This document shows, one piece after another, positions 34,101 through 47,100 of a stretch of 64,000 nt of DNA; the first letter of the stretch is position 1; every line of letters starts with the position of its first letter. Source of the DNA: Pocillopora verrucosa (Eukaryota; Cnidaria; Anthozoa; Scleractinia; Pocilloporidae); NCBI RefSeq assembly GCF_036669915.1, contig NC_089316.1, forward strand, positions 27,840,169 through 27,904,168. The letters are read 5' to 3'. The notes beneath the pieces are model-generated. The model saw only the letters and a list, made by a program, of their open reading frames with translations. It did not search any database and was not told the DNA's origin. The translations under genes and the position numbers were made by a program.

Positions 34101-36775
34101 ACAAAACCGCAGACCATCATGTGCGACATAGCAGAAACAACGACCTGAACTTTCGACTTGCACGTGAGCAGGTCGGGGACCTTAAAATCTCGGCAAAACT
34201 GTGTGCCACCCCGAGTCAAGAAATTTCCATTTTTCAGTGATTCTCTAGAGTTTGAAGGTAAATAAAAACACTTAATGAATGGCCCTACGTGAAGTAATAA
34301 GTTTTATTTCCCCTCAAGGAAACAACGTCACGGTTTCCCTTGGGGCCAGCTTTAAGGATAGCTTTAACCTTGATTAACTGCATTCCTTCGACTTAAACGA
34401 TCAGCAAAGTCTTCTGAAAGAAGTTATTTTTTTATCCGTCAGGAGATAGTTTGACAAATAATGGAAACTCGAATCCGAGGTGTGGTGGCTTGCACTCGAT
34501 GGCTAATTTACTCAAAGCTTCGTTTTATTGCAAACCAAGGAAAAATGGACGATACGTAAATATCAGACTGGTGGGAAGTAGCATGGTTCTGACTTTGTGC
34601 GAAGTGGAGGTGTATTCCGAAAGCAGAGGTAGCTTATAGTTTAACCTCTTAATTAAACTCTCTGAAGTACTTCTTATGTAACTTCTCCCTACATCAGTAC
34701 ATCATCCAGCAAACAGATAATGAGAATACTCGAATTTTATCAGGAGGAAGTTGCTACCTTGATCTAACACGAAATTTTCTCGTAAATAAATTACATGGAA
34801 AAATATAGCGGCGAGAGAGGAGAATTAACCATCAAATCTTGAAAGTTTAAGGGTTATATCCATAAAAAGCTTTCCGCATGCTCATAAATTGACGCACTTT
34901 ACTTCAAGGTCTTTCTCCATAGCTTAATGCCTTGTGGAGGAGGGAAGAGGAAAGAGCGAATTGGTAGGGAGGGAGGGTAGGAAGAGTTGTAGATCAAAGG
35001 CACAATAATGGATATCACAAGAGCCTTGTCCGTGTCCATTTGGTCATGGTAGACAAACAGCTCGTTGTTAGTTCCTAATCCCAGTCCACAGCCCTTAGTT
35101 ACAGCACTTACAAGTAAGATTGTAACTGAATGCGAACGTAAAAGGTTGGCTTTGTAGAGCGATTAAAAAAGGATGATAACAGCATTTTCCTCATTCTAGC
35201 CATTCTGAAATACAAGCCAGCAAAACACTCAGTGCAGGACGCCTATTACCAAACTTCTATAACTCTGGTCTGTCCAGAGCCTTTCGGTTATCCTGAACCG
35301 TTCGTAGCCTGGGTAAAAAATGGTGTCGTCCTTCAAAACAGCTCATCCGGCTTGACACTGAATCTGTCAATCACTGCTCAAAGGGATACTACCAAGTGGA
35401 CAATTGACTGTGTGGCCAGCAACAAACATGGCGCTGATTATCACAGATTTGTTTTGAACTTGCACAGTAAGTGAAAGAACCGGACCGTTTCATAAGCGAG
35501 AACCAGGCGTGGATCTTTTAATGAAAAACTCTGCTAGTCCAAGAATGAATTCAACGCTCAGAATATAGTTTATCAGTTATGTCCTGCGATCAGTCCTTTT
35601 CTTTAAATTAGCAGTTTTATCGTTGCGTTTTTGATATCTGATACATATTTGTGTTCACGGATTTCTCTAATAAAGTCAGCATCGGAAAGCATGCGGTGTG
35701 TATGAGTTCCAAATATCACGTATTGAGAAATTTTATTTGAATTTTCAATTTTAGTTGACAAGTTTTTACCCAAATTGACCGAGTTTTTTTTCAAGAAAAC
35801 TACTCAAACAATGTGGGAGACACAGTGGACAAGTCTCCTGATAGTCAGTACACTGGAATCCCGGTCAAGAGGTCTGGGTTCAATACCTGGTCACGTCAAT
35901 GCGTTTTGTTCATGGGCAAGATTCTTTACTCTCACAGTGCATCTCTCCACCCAGAATGCAAATGGGTACCGGCGAATTTTCAGGGAAGCCTCGTGAAATG
36001 TTGAAGGGTAACCATGTGACGAACTAGCATTCCATCCATACAGCTTTGGAATTGGAAGTGAAAGCGAGATATTGCGTAGGTTAGTAATCCATCGGTTGCC
36101 TTTAAAATGATCATAAGCCACTATAGACTTCTTCTCGACAATTTTTAGGGCTTGTTACTCCTCTTGTGCTATTAGCATAAATCTTAGTGACTCTGACTAA
36201 AGCTGATTTTTTGTGACTTCTGATTGACTGATAAAACAGAACATAGAACTTGAGAGAACAATGGCGAAAACGAGTTTCTAAGAAAATAAAAAAGGTAAAC
36301 ATCAGTGACACACTCGGCTGCACCTCGTTAGCTCTTTTTTCGTTTTTTACCACATTTTGATGTTATCAGTGATCTTTTATTGAACAGACGCACAATAATA
36401 CGGATACTACTTGGTGATATAGACTCTTTAAGTGCTATATTTTCATTTATCTCTGTGATGTTATTTTCACCGTTTATCAAAGAAAACCGAGCCATCCATT
36501 ATGATGATGCTTTGTTTTTCCAACCCGTTACAAAAAATGGTGTGCAGACCGCATTGACAAATCACGTGATTCACACGGAATATCACGTGACATCTTCATG
36601 GAAGTGTATGATCTATTGCCTCTCGGAGATGAGGTGTGTGTCATTCAACTATTTCCCCCAGAGTAACACATGTGAGCTTAACAACAGCACTGGATCAAGT
36701 AACCCGGGAGGTTTGACAAAGAGACCTGGGACCGAATATTACGAAAAGACAAGTCATTCATCATTCTTAGGTTGA
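25108..36775 (+). CDS. Lectin gene B: FTP-FTP-Ig-PAN, D8C domain deleted
   Basis: Exons: 25108-25146, 25541-25598, 26008-26217, 32342-32527, 33404-33643, 34443-34628, 35200-35466, 36483-36775. Lengths match gene A exactly. Exon 8 and nearly all of exon 9 (D8C) are gone: intron 7 SINE sequence at about 36037 joins the last 36 nt of exon 9 (36044-36079). Splicing exon 7 to exon 10 stays in frame (both phase 1) and gives 492 residues; inclusion of the 36 nt remnant through the acceptor ATACAG at 36038-36043 is also in frame (504 residues). FTP2 keeps SCTHT, NR and FR; WWRGNLG replaces WWRGDLG. Intron 3 is swollen by a 5.2 kb transposon and a LINE-like fragment. No stop or frameshift in any exon, so a shorter protein is likely still made. 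Confidence 0.82.
26309..31515 (+). mobile_element. 5.2 kb Kolobok-like DNA transposon in intron 3 of gene B
   Basis: TTAA at 26305-26308 and 31516-31519 flanks the insert, and the other units have a single TTAA in the matching GAGTTTAAAA. The ends are inverted repeats: GAGTGAATGTC on the left, GACATTTACTC on the right, continuing imperfectly (TCGCGGACA, CATTTTTTG, GGTAGC) for about 90 bp. TTAA duplication with a GAG start fits the Kolobok superfamily; piggyBac also uses TTAA but typically starts CCC/CCT. The insertion site lies within the left inverted-repeat arm that flanks exon 4, splitting it. Confidence 0.82.
27758..30429 (+). pseudogene. Broken transposase of the TTAA-flanked element
   Basis: Coding sequence runs plus-strand through an exon ending at the donor 28188, then an exon from 28438. 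Defects: TAG at 27927, TGA at 28125 (same frame), a one-base slip near 28807, another slip near 29447, and TAA at 30262 after which the frame stays open to 30429. Recognisable pieces: KQDNAGCYHSG and DPQGGKEVCDRKAATIK, which look like acidic-residue motifs of a DDE-type nuclease core; a C2H2 finger (FPCPEEGCVKAYSRF ... THLDTGKH) and a C-terminal SAP-like segment (RLRDMCIDLGLDISDIS). An upstream CxxC-type N-terminus near 27610 may exist but is shifted. The copy is dead, but few lesions suggest a fairly young insertion. Confidence 0.75.
31757..32051 (+). mobile_element. LINE-like 3' end with (ATT)n tail in intron 3 of gene B
   Basis: A 295 bp insert absent from the other units, flanked by TAGCCC (31751-31756 and 32052-32057). 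It ends CTCAATAAAGATTAAC followed by an ATT/TTA microsatellite, the form of a 5'-truncated non-LTR retroelement. It interrupts the conserved intronic open frame described below. Confidence 0.65.
32639..32717 (-). repeat. Inverted repeat arm, right, downstream of exon 4 of gene B
   Basis: Counterpart of 15356-15434. The left arm of this copy is split by the transposon (26267-26308 plus 31516-31562). Confidence 0.75.
33986..34133. mobile_element. Solo LTR-like insertion in intron 5 of gene B
   Basis: A 148 bp segment TGTTGTGTCTCGCGG...CGACATAGCA, absent from units A, C and D, is flanked by GAATC and GAAAC (one mismatch; the empty site reads GAAAC). TG/CA ends and a 5 bp duplication suggest a short solo LTR. 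Confidence 0.5.
35811..36037 (+). mobile_element. SINE in intron 7 of gene B, 3' half deleted
   Basis: Same element as at 18101, with a better-preserved box B (GGTTCAATACC at 35877-35887). It is cut off after CATTCCATCC, which joins the tail of exon 9. Confidence 0.6.
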
Positions 36776-37117
36776 GAAGCTGGTTCAAAGAAGAATGGAA
36801 TCAATACTGAATTATTAGATGGTAAGAGAGGAAGTTTTCCTGTGCGGAACACTTTGGCATAGAATTTTAGTATTTATTGTCAAAGCTGCGATGGAAACAG
36901 ACTCATTTGAAGCGGCTTAAGGAAAGCCCTTCATAGTATGTTACATCAACACAACATTTCAGACTTTGTAAAATATTTTTCTTTTAATTTTCCGAGTCAG
37001 TTTTTCATTTTTACAGTTTAGACGCAGGATAAGAGAAACAATTACACATAGCAACTAATAACAAAAGTAAAGAAATCCGAAGGTCTGGATTAAGTTCAAT
37101 CACGTTCTAGCCAAGTT

Positions 37118-37160
37118 TAACCAAAAGAACTCTGAAATCGGAGTTCTTGGTTTGTTGGTA
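37118..37160 (+). promoter_or_regulatory. 3' UTR stem-loop downstream of gene B
   Basis: AAGAACTC, loop TGAAATCG, GAGTTCTT. The sixth pair is G-C here and A-T in units A and C, so the pairing is preserved by a double change. Confidence 0.45.
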
Positions 37161-37187
37161 TTTTTGTCCCTCATTTCTGGCAAGACG

Positions 37188-37193
37188 AATAAA
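37188..37193 (+). terminator. Candidate polyadenylation signal of gene B (AATAAA)
   Basis: Same position relative to the stop (about 413 nt) and same context as in unit A. Confidence 0.45.
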
Positions 37194-37344
37194 ATGTCTT
37201 CTTATTCGGCCGCTAAGATCAGATTTTGCTATCTTTCTTATGTTACATTCACACAAAACAAGAAACCTGTGAAGTCGCATTAATATATTTGCATAAGTAT
37301 ATGAGTCTGTTATGCTATATGAGTGTTTACGAGACTTACCTCAC

Positions 37345-37786
37345 CAAGATACCAAGATACCCATGTCGTGCGAAGGTATTTTCTTTGCTTTTGACATTGA
37401 TGAAATCCATAATGTAAACTGGAAGCCAACAAGATGCAAAGCCGAGCAGAACCACTGCTAAAGTCTATGTCACTTTTGCTTCTTCCACATTCGCACGGTA
37501 TCGCCGAGGTTTATTTTTTATGAGAGAAAACACGATTTTATCTCAAAACAGCGCGGAATACTTTGACGCAGCAGACCGTGATAATGGCGAAAGGAGTAGC
37601 TATATAAAAAACGTTACTAAAGATTATGAAAGCTGTGTCATCTTTGAATGTGATCGAGCACATTGCCTCACCTGAATGAAACTGAAATCTGCCGCTCTTA
37701 AATGTAAAGAATAGAGACGCAGATCCAACGAAAGCCAAACACCAAAAATATCGACTTACTGAAATCAAAGTTAGTAATGTGCCCAC
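37345..37786 (-). pseudogene. GPCR pseudogene of unit B, further eroded
   Basis: Homologous to 20687-21349. About 72 nt covering the end of TM3 and the start of TM4 are missing (SVSRYF runs directly into WCLAFVGSA), and the TM7 part is deleted near 37348. Class A receptor remnant. Confidence 0.72.
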
Positions 37787-37801
37787 TCCAAACTTCTTCC
37801 T

Positions 37802-38005
37802 CCCTTTTGACCCCTAAGAGTGACTGGCATCTAATTTCTTCTTACAGTATCAGCCCTGAATCACATATTAAGGTCAGAAGAATAAAGGAAATGATCACCA
37901 CTGACAGAGCTCATGATTGTTGAACAAATTCTCCTTGTCAGTACCTTAGGAAATGAATGGAGAACAGTGTGGAGAATATGCATACTGATGTTAGTGTGTA
38001 AAGGG
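37802..38005 (-). repeat. CCCTTT-family MITE-like repeat in unit C
   Basis: Same 204 bp element and position as in units A and B. Confidence 0.75.
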
Positions 38006-41000
38006 TTAAAGAAAATGTAAACGGCATATTCATTCATCCCTCAGCATTTCAGTTAAAAAACTCATCATTGAGGTTCCATTGACTATTCCTGATGTAAAAA
38101 GCCATTTCTATTTCTAAACAATGTCGACAATTTGTCATAATTACAGCGATAACTAATACATATATTCACGATGACTTGCGACTGAGGTTTTCACTTCTCG
38201 ATGAAAGATAAACTGTTTCCCAGCATGAAATCTGGGTTGACACGAATGGTTATGTTGGCAGACTAAGAGCAGTTCGATCATATTGCTGTGAGAACTAAAC
38301 ACAATTGAAATTTCTTTCCCTATGCTTATCTGTTGTTCCCTTGAAATTCACTAATGCCATTAGCACTTAACGAAATGATTTCCAATTGAACCCAAGCAAT
38401 TATATACTCTTTAAAAGGTTTTTAGAAGAAATTGTGTAAAGCATGTCTTAACAGCGCTATCCCGCGGATTTTGACGAAAGATTGTTTTGTAGGTTCAATT
38501 AAAAGGCAATACAAGGCTTATTTCTTCGATTCCTTAAATAACAAATACATTTTGCTGACCCCAAATTGATAACTCTTATGCTATAGAATTCAGATTTTCG
38601 TTGAGTTGGAGATTGGAATTGTAGTTTTTGAGTTGGGAAACTTTGTATACAATACCTCTGATGATGAAATAATCATTTTTTTAACATTCTCAAGATAGAT
38701 GTTAGTGTTGAGTTACTCTCTCCGTCCAGCAATGATGATTGGAGTCCATGTTGCATCAAAAAGAAGCATTGAGTTATGCAGCTCTCATAATTTGAGATCT
38801 ATTCCTCAAAACGCAATAGACGAGGTAAACAACTCTAACTCTCTTAACGACCTGTATGATGAGCTTATTTCATGATAATTCTGGCACAAATGTATCATGG
38901 GTAACTTATCGCAAGTTGTACAAATGTGTGAACTAACCTGTGTAGGAAACTCTACTTAACTCTTCCCTCTCAACCTCACTGACGAGCAGCTACATAATTT
39001 ACAGGAATGTCACACAATTTTATGTCACGTATTCGGGGGAACGTAAAAAAAGGACTGGGGCAAAGTGGACTTTTTTCTGACTAGAAGCTGCATCATAAAT
39101 TAACAGGAATGTCACGAAATATATTCCGTCACGCATTCAGGGAAACGCAAACAGAACTGAGGAGAAGTTTTGCGGAGACAAGAAGAAAAAATTTTGAAAT
39201 AATTAAAGAATTAACTACTTTAGTTGTCATATTCTAGATGTTCGAAGAGAATATGATGGCATCCAGTTGTGTTTTCCCAATCATCGAGGACTGAGGGAGA
39301 CTGTTTTCCTTGAATAGACCTAAACAATTAGTTAACAATGTTTAAGAAGCAAGGAATTATTTCTAACATGTTTCGCGATGATTTTTAGTTTGATTTAACT
39401 ATTTTCATATCTGAAGTATTTCGCAAACAGGCAAGACTGTCATCGAATTCGGTGTAGCTTGATTGATAGCTTCTAAACCGCTGACACTCTGAACCTTGTC
39501 AAGATATTGACCAATGCGAATTCACCCTTTATTTAAAATAGAAAATTCATAAAATATGTAAAATTACAGCAATGTTATGTCCGCGTGAAAATCGGACCAA
39601 TAAGTTATCATTGAAATACGAGGGACCCAACGCAGCAAGGACGGCAGCGCTGTGGAAAAAGTCGTTCAAAAAATGAATTTACATTTTTGGTTAAAATTTT
39701 GCACATGGCTGGATTTGTTAACAGCTTCTTACAGCGCCACACCTCAACTTCAACAGAACAGTTTGTGGTGTTGAGTTGCGCTTATAAAATTAATTAATTT
39801 ATTATCGGGGTTCCGTTGTCAGTCCACGCAAATTCTGGTAGTTTCTCGTTGTTGTTTTGCAAAGTTTTAAAACGCACGCGCTGAGCTTTTGTTCTACTCA
39901 TTAGCTGTGCTTTGTTTTTCCAAGTCCTCGTTGCCGTCGCCGTCATGGTGTGCTTACAGGACCCCATGGTCATATATTCGAAAAACACAAAACTTTCGAT
40001 TTTGTCCTCACATTGAATATGGACCAAATCACTATTGGCTTACATGTTAGATGTGCATTCGTTGAAATATGAAGCACACGGGAAATTTGGGAAACGTGAC
40101 AGATGCCTAAGAGTTCCTCAGTACGTGTCTGGAAATTCCCTCTGCAACACAATGTACACGCATACGTCATTAGCGTTTGCACCTGGCTAGACGATAGTGA
40201 AGTACGTGAAGTACAATTTCTCTCAGTTTTCAATTAAAATATTTATATGGTTTGAAGAAATTTTGACAAATTTGATTCGTTCACTCTTCCAGGTTCGTAA
40301 AACGTCTTTTTTGGGGGTGGTCAGTAGCTATGAACCAGGTTATGAAAATCTGTCCTTCAAAAATATTCTTTTTATTTCAAATTACTTGAGGCAATGGTAA
40401 AAATTTACAGGGAACATTTCTGCAATATAGCTACTTCTTCCTTTCAAATGAGTTTACTTCAATTCAAGGGCATGGGAAATTTGTTGATAAATTAATCATT
40501 GATCGGTCGGAGCCCACAATGGGCCCACAATATTTATTCATTTTTTATATTCATTACTGTACGATTTGGTGAGTGGAACATATTTGGAAACATGACCTTC
40601 GATATAGTCGACTGTTTGGGTTGTTTTAATGAAGTAAGTACCTGCTTGATTTGCATTACAACAGAGCAGATCGGTTTTGTTGAAAAAACTAATTCAGTAT
40701 GTCAAAATTCAAAGGTGAGATATTCAAGTATCAGAAACAGTTTTTGTCGATTTTTGTATGATATAGAGGAAAGAAACTTTCATACAGTCGTAACTAGGAG
40801 CAAAAACACATGATAATTAATAAACCTGAAATATTTTCTATAATCTAATTAAAAATGTTACGTTGTGATGGATCCATATCGATTTGGAGATTATACCCTC
40901 TCAGTGGGACGTCAGGGTTAGGTATTATTTATTATGCACACACATTTTTCGATCAGTTCATTCCATGTTCCTTCAAACGAAGTTATGGGCGGATCCGCGT

Positions 41001-41167
41001 AAAGACAAAAAATCGTTTGCTTTGCCAATTGTGTATTCATTTTCAAGTTTTTTTTCCTGGAATAAGACAACCTCGCGATGCTCATCTGTTTAAAGAAAAG
41101 TATCACGTACTGCATTAGTCTTCCTAATCGGCGTTAAAAGGACCATTTGTGTTATAAATTTACAGCG
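38006..41167. other. Unit C spacer upstream of lectin gene C
   Basis: Shared spacer without large insertions, the cleanest version of this stretch together with unit A. No supported gene. Confidence 0.6.
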
Positions 41168-44100
41168 ATGTCAACTGAGGACCATCTTATATTGAATTCT
41201 TTAAGCGTAAGTACACCTGTACAAATGCTTCTATCTGATCACAGTATTTGTTACAACTAGTTGGATTTTAAAAAAAACCGCTTTGCTGTCGTTAATTTTC
41301 GGGGCAGTTTAAGGCTGAGACAAGAGATCTTTCGTCAAATTTTTCTTTTTTCATTTGTTTGGACAAGCCCGCACTTGAAATCTTTCTAGCAGGTTACTCA
41401 CAGTGGACCGTGGTGCCGTAATTATACGAGCATTGAACAATCTAGCGAATATCTAAACATCTAGAGTCAAGAGCCTGAACAAAATTGAAATTCATCTTCA
41501 CAGTTTCAGGCATCAAATATTTTATTACTCTTCTACAACGACTATGTTAATTTTCTCAAAAAAAGTAGCCGCTACCTAGTCAGCGGCTGACTAAACTTCC
41601 GTAGAAAATTTTTTCTTCAAATTCTAAACGTCTTAATAAGTCTAAAACGTTGATTATATAGTTTCTTACTTTCAAACGCAGGTGATGATACAAACTGGGA
41701 TATTGATTTTGCTGTTCGGAGTCTCCAATGTAACAGCAGGTGTGTATAAACAAATAAGCTGCAATCCACGAAAATTCGCCCGGTATTCAACTGTGGACAT
41801 TTTTTGGTAGACTATATCTGAAAAACATTTCGCCATCCATAAATGATGGTGTTGTAGATTTGAGAATCATTGCATATCTCATGCCTCGTCTCAAGAGTCC
41901 TAAATGAAAAACACACAAAATAGTCTATGTCGTAGAAAATTTGTGCAACTTTTGTAAGGTTGAAATTAAGTCTTTGAGGTCAAAGAGATAAGTTGTTTCG
42001 ACCAATTCCTGTCGATGACACTTCACAGCAAGGAGACTGGTGCGAAAATCAATCTCTCGTGCCAAGCCCCCGTCGGCTTAAAATTCTCACAGCTTCATTG
42101 AGAATCTGTAGGTAACAAACTATTTTATCAAATTTTAACCACAGCTGACTTGGCATTGAGACAACCGGCAAACATGATCTTTCCTTGCGAATCAGAAGCT
42201 GCATTGGCTGTTGAAGGCACATCAGCAGGGTGTGCAGTCACCACTCTTCTCACGGACCCCTGGTGGCGTGTAGATCTGGGAACGAGTTACATTGTCGATG
42301 TAGTAGACATTATAGCTGGTGCCGATGGATTAACAGATTTTGAAATAAGAGTCGGTGAGTGGTCCAAATCATACAACAAAACATCTGGTAATTTGGTATT
42401 ATCAACTGAGTTGATAGTGTAAATTGGCTACCGTTAAGAGTTTAAAGCTGACGTTTTGGGCGTTAGCCCTTCGTCAGAGTAATAACGGGAAATCCGCTTA
42501 GTCTTCCAGAAGTTCTTCTCTGATGGCTGATTAGGACAAAGTAAAGAAGGAGAAGCTAATAGGATTCCAGGGTTATAGTTTCAACCGCGTGAGAACGCGA
42601 ATGACTAATTTGTGGTTGATTTAAGTTTTGAATCTGATTGGATGATAGGGTGGCTTGAGTTCCCTAAACCAGTCGTAGCCCAGAATGTAACATTTAGTCG
42701 CCACATCGGTATATTAGATGGAGAGGACAGTATTAATATCCACGGAGTAATTGGGGTCTTAATCAGAGCGTCAGTGCATACCTCTCCGATACTCGAATAT
42801 GGTGTGAATTATATTATCATCGATTCTTTATTATTTCTTCACCAAAATATCAAAACGTTATGTCCCTACGCGTTTCTTATCAAAAGTGTTATGAAACAAG
42901 GAGAGATCAAGTCAGTTGTATCCTTTATTTAAGTCTACTTACTCTACATTTTATTATTTCCCCAGGTGACAATCTTGATAATGAAGGAAACTCAAACCAA
43001 AAGTGTGGAGGACCATACACTTTGACTTCTTCACAGGAAAAGTCGTTCTTTTGCACCCCAGGTATCAAGGGTCGGTATGTGAACATCCGAATAGCGGGAA
43101 ACAACAAGAAGCTGGCCATCTGTGAGGTGTCAGTTAATCCTAATCCAACAGGTGGGCTCTGAACTTCGTCCTTGCAAATAGGACGGAGGAAGAAATGTAA
43201 AGGTAGTGGGTACAAAAATAGCCAAGGTAGGAAAAAATAGAAAGGTAGGAAGTGTGGTAGTGAGGTAAATAATGAATCGCCCTGACGAAGGGCTAACGCT
43301 CGAAACGTCAGCCTTCAAACTTTTTACGGTGGCCAATTAACGTTTTCAACTCAGTTGTTAACACTAAATTGCCTGTTCTACTCTCCCACCGACGCAGCAC
43401 CAGAGCTTCTTTAGAACCTCTATTAGTAAAGTAAATAGTTGGGTAAAAGAAAGAAATACAGGTTGGTAGGGAGATAGATAATTAAATAGGCAGGTAGCAT
43501 GAGAGCGAGAGTGTGAAGGAGGTTGGCTGGTAAGCAGGGTAGGCAGGTGAAACAGGAGGCAGGGAGGTAGCAGGGTAGGCATCTGGGTCTGCAGTCTGAT
43601 CGTCCGAGTGAGAGTAGCCATAGAGGAATGTTGTCGGTAGTAGTGACTGAGGTTTCGACAAGCTTAGCGGAAGTCATGAGCCGAGTCAGGTGAGGACTCA
43701 ACCAAGTGTTGTAAATCTGGTTGGGAGAGGGGGTTGACTAACTTAGTAGAGACCCCTCTCAGCAGATACCAACAACTAGTGGCACCATACAAACGACTTG
43801 TTCACGACATTTACATAACAAACGTACCAAACGTCCGAATAGAAGGAGCTAACATTACTGGCGAATAGAAACTAACTAATCACGACCGTTATTTAAAGAG
43901 AAAACAAGGCTATATCCAAGTTATTGGTTATGGACGTTTGAGTTGTTCTACCTGTAGCGAAGCTGTTAGGAGTGGGTTCATGTTAACTTTGAAATTTTAT
44001 TTCTATCTGCATAGTCGGTCACATTTGTTTCTACTTTATCAGTAAACCTTGCTTTGAGCAAGTCAGCTTCTCAGTCCTCTGTCTCTTACGATGCTTACCC

Positions 44101-47100
44101 TGTGCGAGCAGTGGATGGAAATACTGACGGTGTCTGGAGCTCATTAAGTTGTACACATACATATAGCACAACGGATCCTTGGTGGCGTGGGGATCTGGGA
44201 TCAAGTCAGCACGTATCAGAGGTGTTCATAGTCAACAGAGTAAAGCATGATAATAGGCTTTTCAACATAGAAATCCGTGTCGGTGAGCCAAAACTCCTTG
44301 GAATATAGTTAATTTCACGTCATCGTTTCAGGTCATTTACAGGCCCCCATTCAAACCAGCTTGCAACTGAACTGCCCCAGTCTGATAAATATTACGATAA
44401 AGAAATACAGGAGAAAAAAATAAATAGGTTTGGTTCGAATTCATGTTGAGATATATACGATAAATTTCATCAACTTAATCTTACGATCAGCATGGTGGCC
44501 ATGATATGTAAATAAACTCTTTTGTTACACCTCCCAACACAAATACGTTTTCCTGTTGAAGGAGAACGTGTGACATGCTATGTGTCACTTGCTCCTTAAG
44601 GCGAACAAAACTCACTAATTCCCAAGGGAAACAATAACCTGAGCTTTCGACTCGCACGTGAGCACGTCGGGGACCTTAAAACCTCGGCAAAGCTGTGCGC
44701 CACTCCGAGTTAAGAAATTTCTATTTTTTCAGTGATTCTCTAGAGTTTGAAGGTAAATAAAAACACTTAATGAATGGCCCTACGGGAAATAATAAGTTTT
44801 ATATTCTCTCAAGGAGACAACCTCACTGTTTCCTTTGCGGCCAGCTTTAAGGATAGCATTAACCTTGATTAACTGCACTTCTTCAACTTCAACGATCAGC
44901 AAAGTCTTCTAAAAGAAGTTTCTTTTATCCCTCAGGAGATAGTTTGGCAAATAATGGAAACTCGAATCCGAGGTGTGGTGGCTTGTACTCGATGGCTTAT
45001 TCACTTAAAGCTTCGTTTTATTGCAAACCGAGAAAAACTGGACAATACGTAAATATCAGACTGGTGGGAAGTAGCATGGTTCTGATTTTGTGCGAAGTGG
45101 AGGTGTATTCCGAAAGCAGAGGTATCTTATAGTCTAACCTCTTAATTCAGCTCTCAGAAGAGCTTCTCATGTAACTTCTCCCTATAATATCCATACAATA
45201 TCCAGCAAACAGTCAATGAGAATACTCAAACTTTTTAGGAAAAAGTCGTAATCTTGATTTAACACGAAATTCTCGGAAATAAATTACGTGGAAAAATGTA
45301 GCAGGGAGAGGAGAATTAACCATCAGATCTTGAAAGTTTAAGGGTTAAATCTATAGAAAGCTTTCTGCATGCCCATAAATTGACGCATCTCACTTCAAGT
45401 TCTTTCTCCATAGCTAAATTTAAGGGGGGGGGGAGAGAAAAGAGCGAATTGGTAGGGAGGGAGGAGAGGAAGAGTTGTAGATCAATGTCTCAATAATGGA
45501 TATCAAAAGAGCCTCGTCCGTGTCCATTTGGTCATAGTAGACAAACAACACCCGTTCTTCGTTACTAATCCCACTCTGCAGCCATTGGTTACAGCACTTA
45601 CAATACGACTGTAACTGAATACGAACGTAAAAGATTGGCTTTGTAGAGCGATTAAAAAAGATGATGACAGCATCTTCCTCATTCTAGCCATTCTGAAATA
45701 CAAGCCAGTAAAACACTCAGTGCAGGATGCCTATTACCAAACTTCTATAACTCTGGTCTGTCCAGAGCCTTTCGGTTATCCTGAACCGTTTGTGACCTGG
45801 GTCAAAAATGGTGTCGTCCTTCAAAACAGCTCATCCGACTTGACACTGAATCTGTCAATCATTGCTCAAAGGGATACTACCAAGTGGACAATTGACTGTG
45901 TGGCCAGCAACAAACATGGCGCTGATTATCACAGATTTGTTTTGAACTTGCACAGTAAGTAAAAGAACCGCACCCTTTCATAAGCGAGAGCCAGGCGTGG
46001 ATCTTTTAATGGAAAACCCTGCTAGGTAGTCCAAGAACAACTTCTACGCTCAGAATATAGTTTATCAGCTATGTCCTGCGATCAGTCCTTTTCTTAAAAT
46101 AAGTGGTTTTATCGTTGCGTTTTTGATATCTGATACATTTTTGTGTTCATGGGTTTCTCTAATAAAGTCAGCATCGCAAAGCACGCGGTGTGTTTGAGTT
46201 CCAAATATCACGTATTGACGAATGTACATGAATTAGTATCCCTAGAAAAAGAAAAGTTCTCACCCAAATTGGCCGAGTCTTTCTTTTTTCCAGAAAACTA
46301 CTTAAACAGTGTGGGAGACACAGTGGACAAAGACTCCTTATAGTCAGTGCACTGGAATCCCAGTCAAGAGGTCTGGGTTCAATACCTGGCCTGGTCGATA
46401 TGTTGTGTTCTTGGACAAGACACTTCACTCTCACAGTGTCTCTCTCCACCCAGAATGCAAATGGGTACCGGCGAATTTTCAGTGAAATGATGAGGGGTAA
46501 CCATGCGATGAACTAGCATTTCATCCAGGGGAAGGGGAGGGGGGAAGGGGTAGTTACACTCCTAATCGCTACATACTATGAAAACCGGGATAAGCTCCGG
46601 TTGGATGGGCCAGTAGGCTCGACTACAGACTTTATCTTACTTGCCTTCACTAAAACAATATGAAAAGATATCCTCTCTTTTATTCAAGGCAGATATGCGA
46701 TGTGCACGGAATTCAGAGACCTAATGGAAGGGACTAGAACAGTTCGTCATGTAGTACATAACCAACAGTCGGCACAAAATGATGGGGACATTGATAACCG
46801 TGCATGGTACCGCTTTGTTAGTCAAGCCACAGGAACCCCAGTGCAGGTCTGATCTAAGGTTACAATTTTTTTCCGGTTAGAGGAGGCAGAGTAGAATTAA
46901 AAGCATTTCTAGAGGGAAGGTCTTGAGGTTGAGAGGTGAGACAGGGTGAGGCATAAAATAAAAGATACGTCCAGTGAAATGGTGAACTATTGCGTTTCCT
47001 GAAGAGGCAATGCAACTTCTCTACCATATTTCACCGACCGAGGAAAAAATTAGGTCAAACAGTCTAGTCTCGTGAAGTTTCTATACAAAATTTATGCAGA

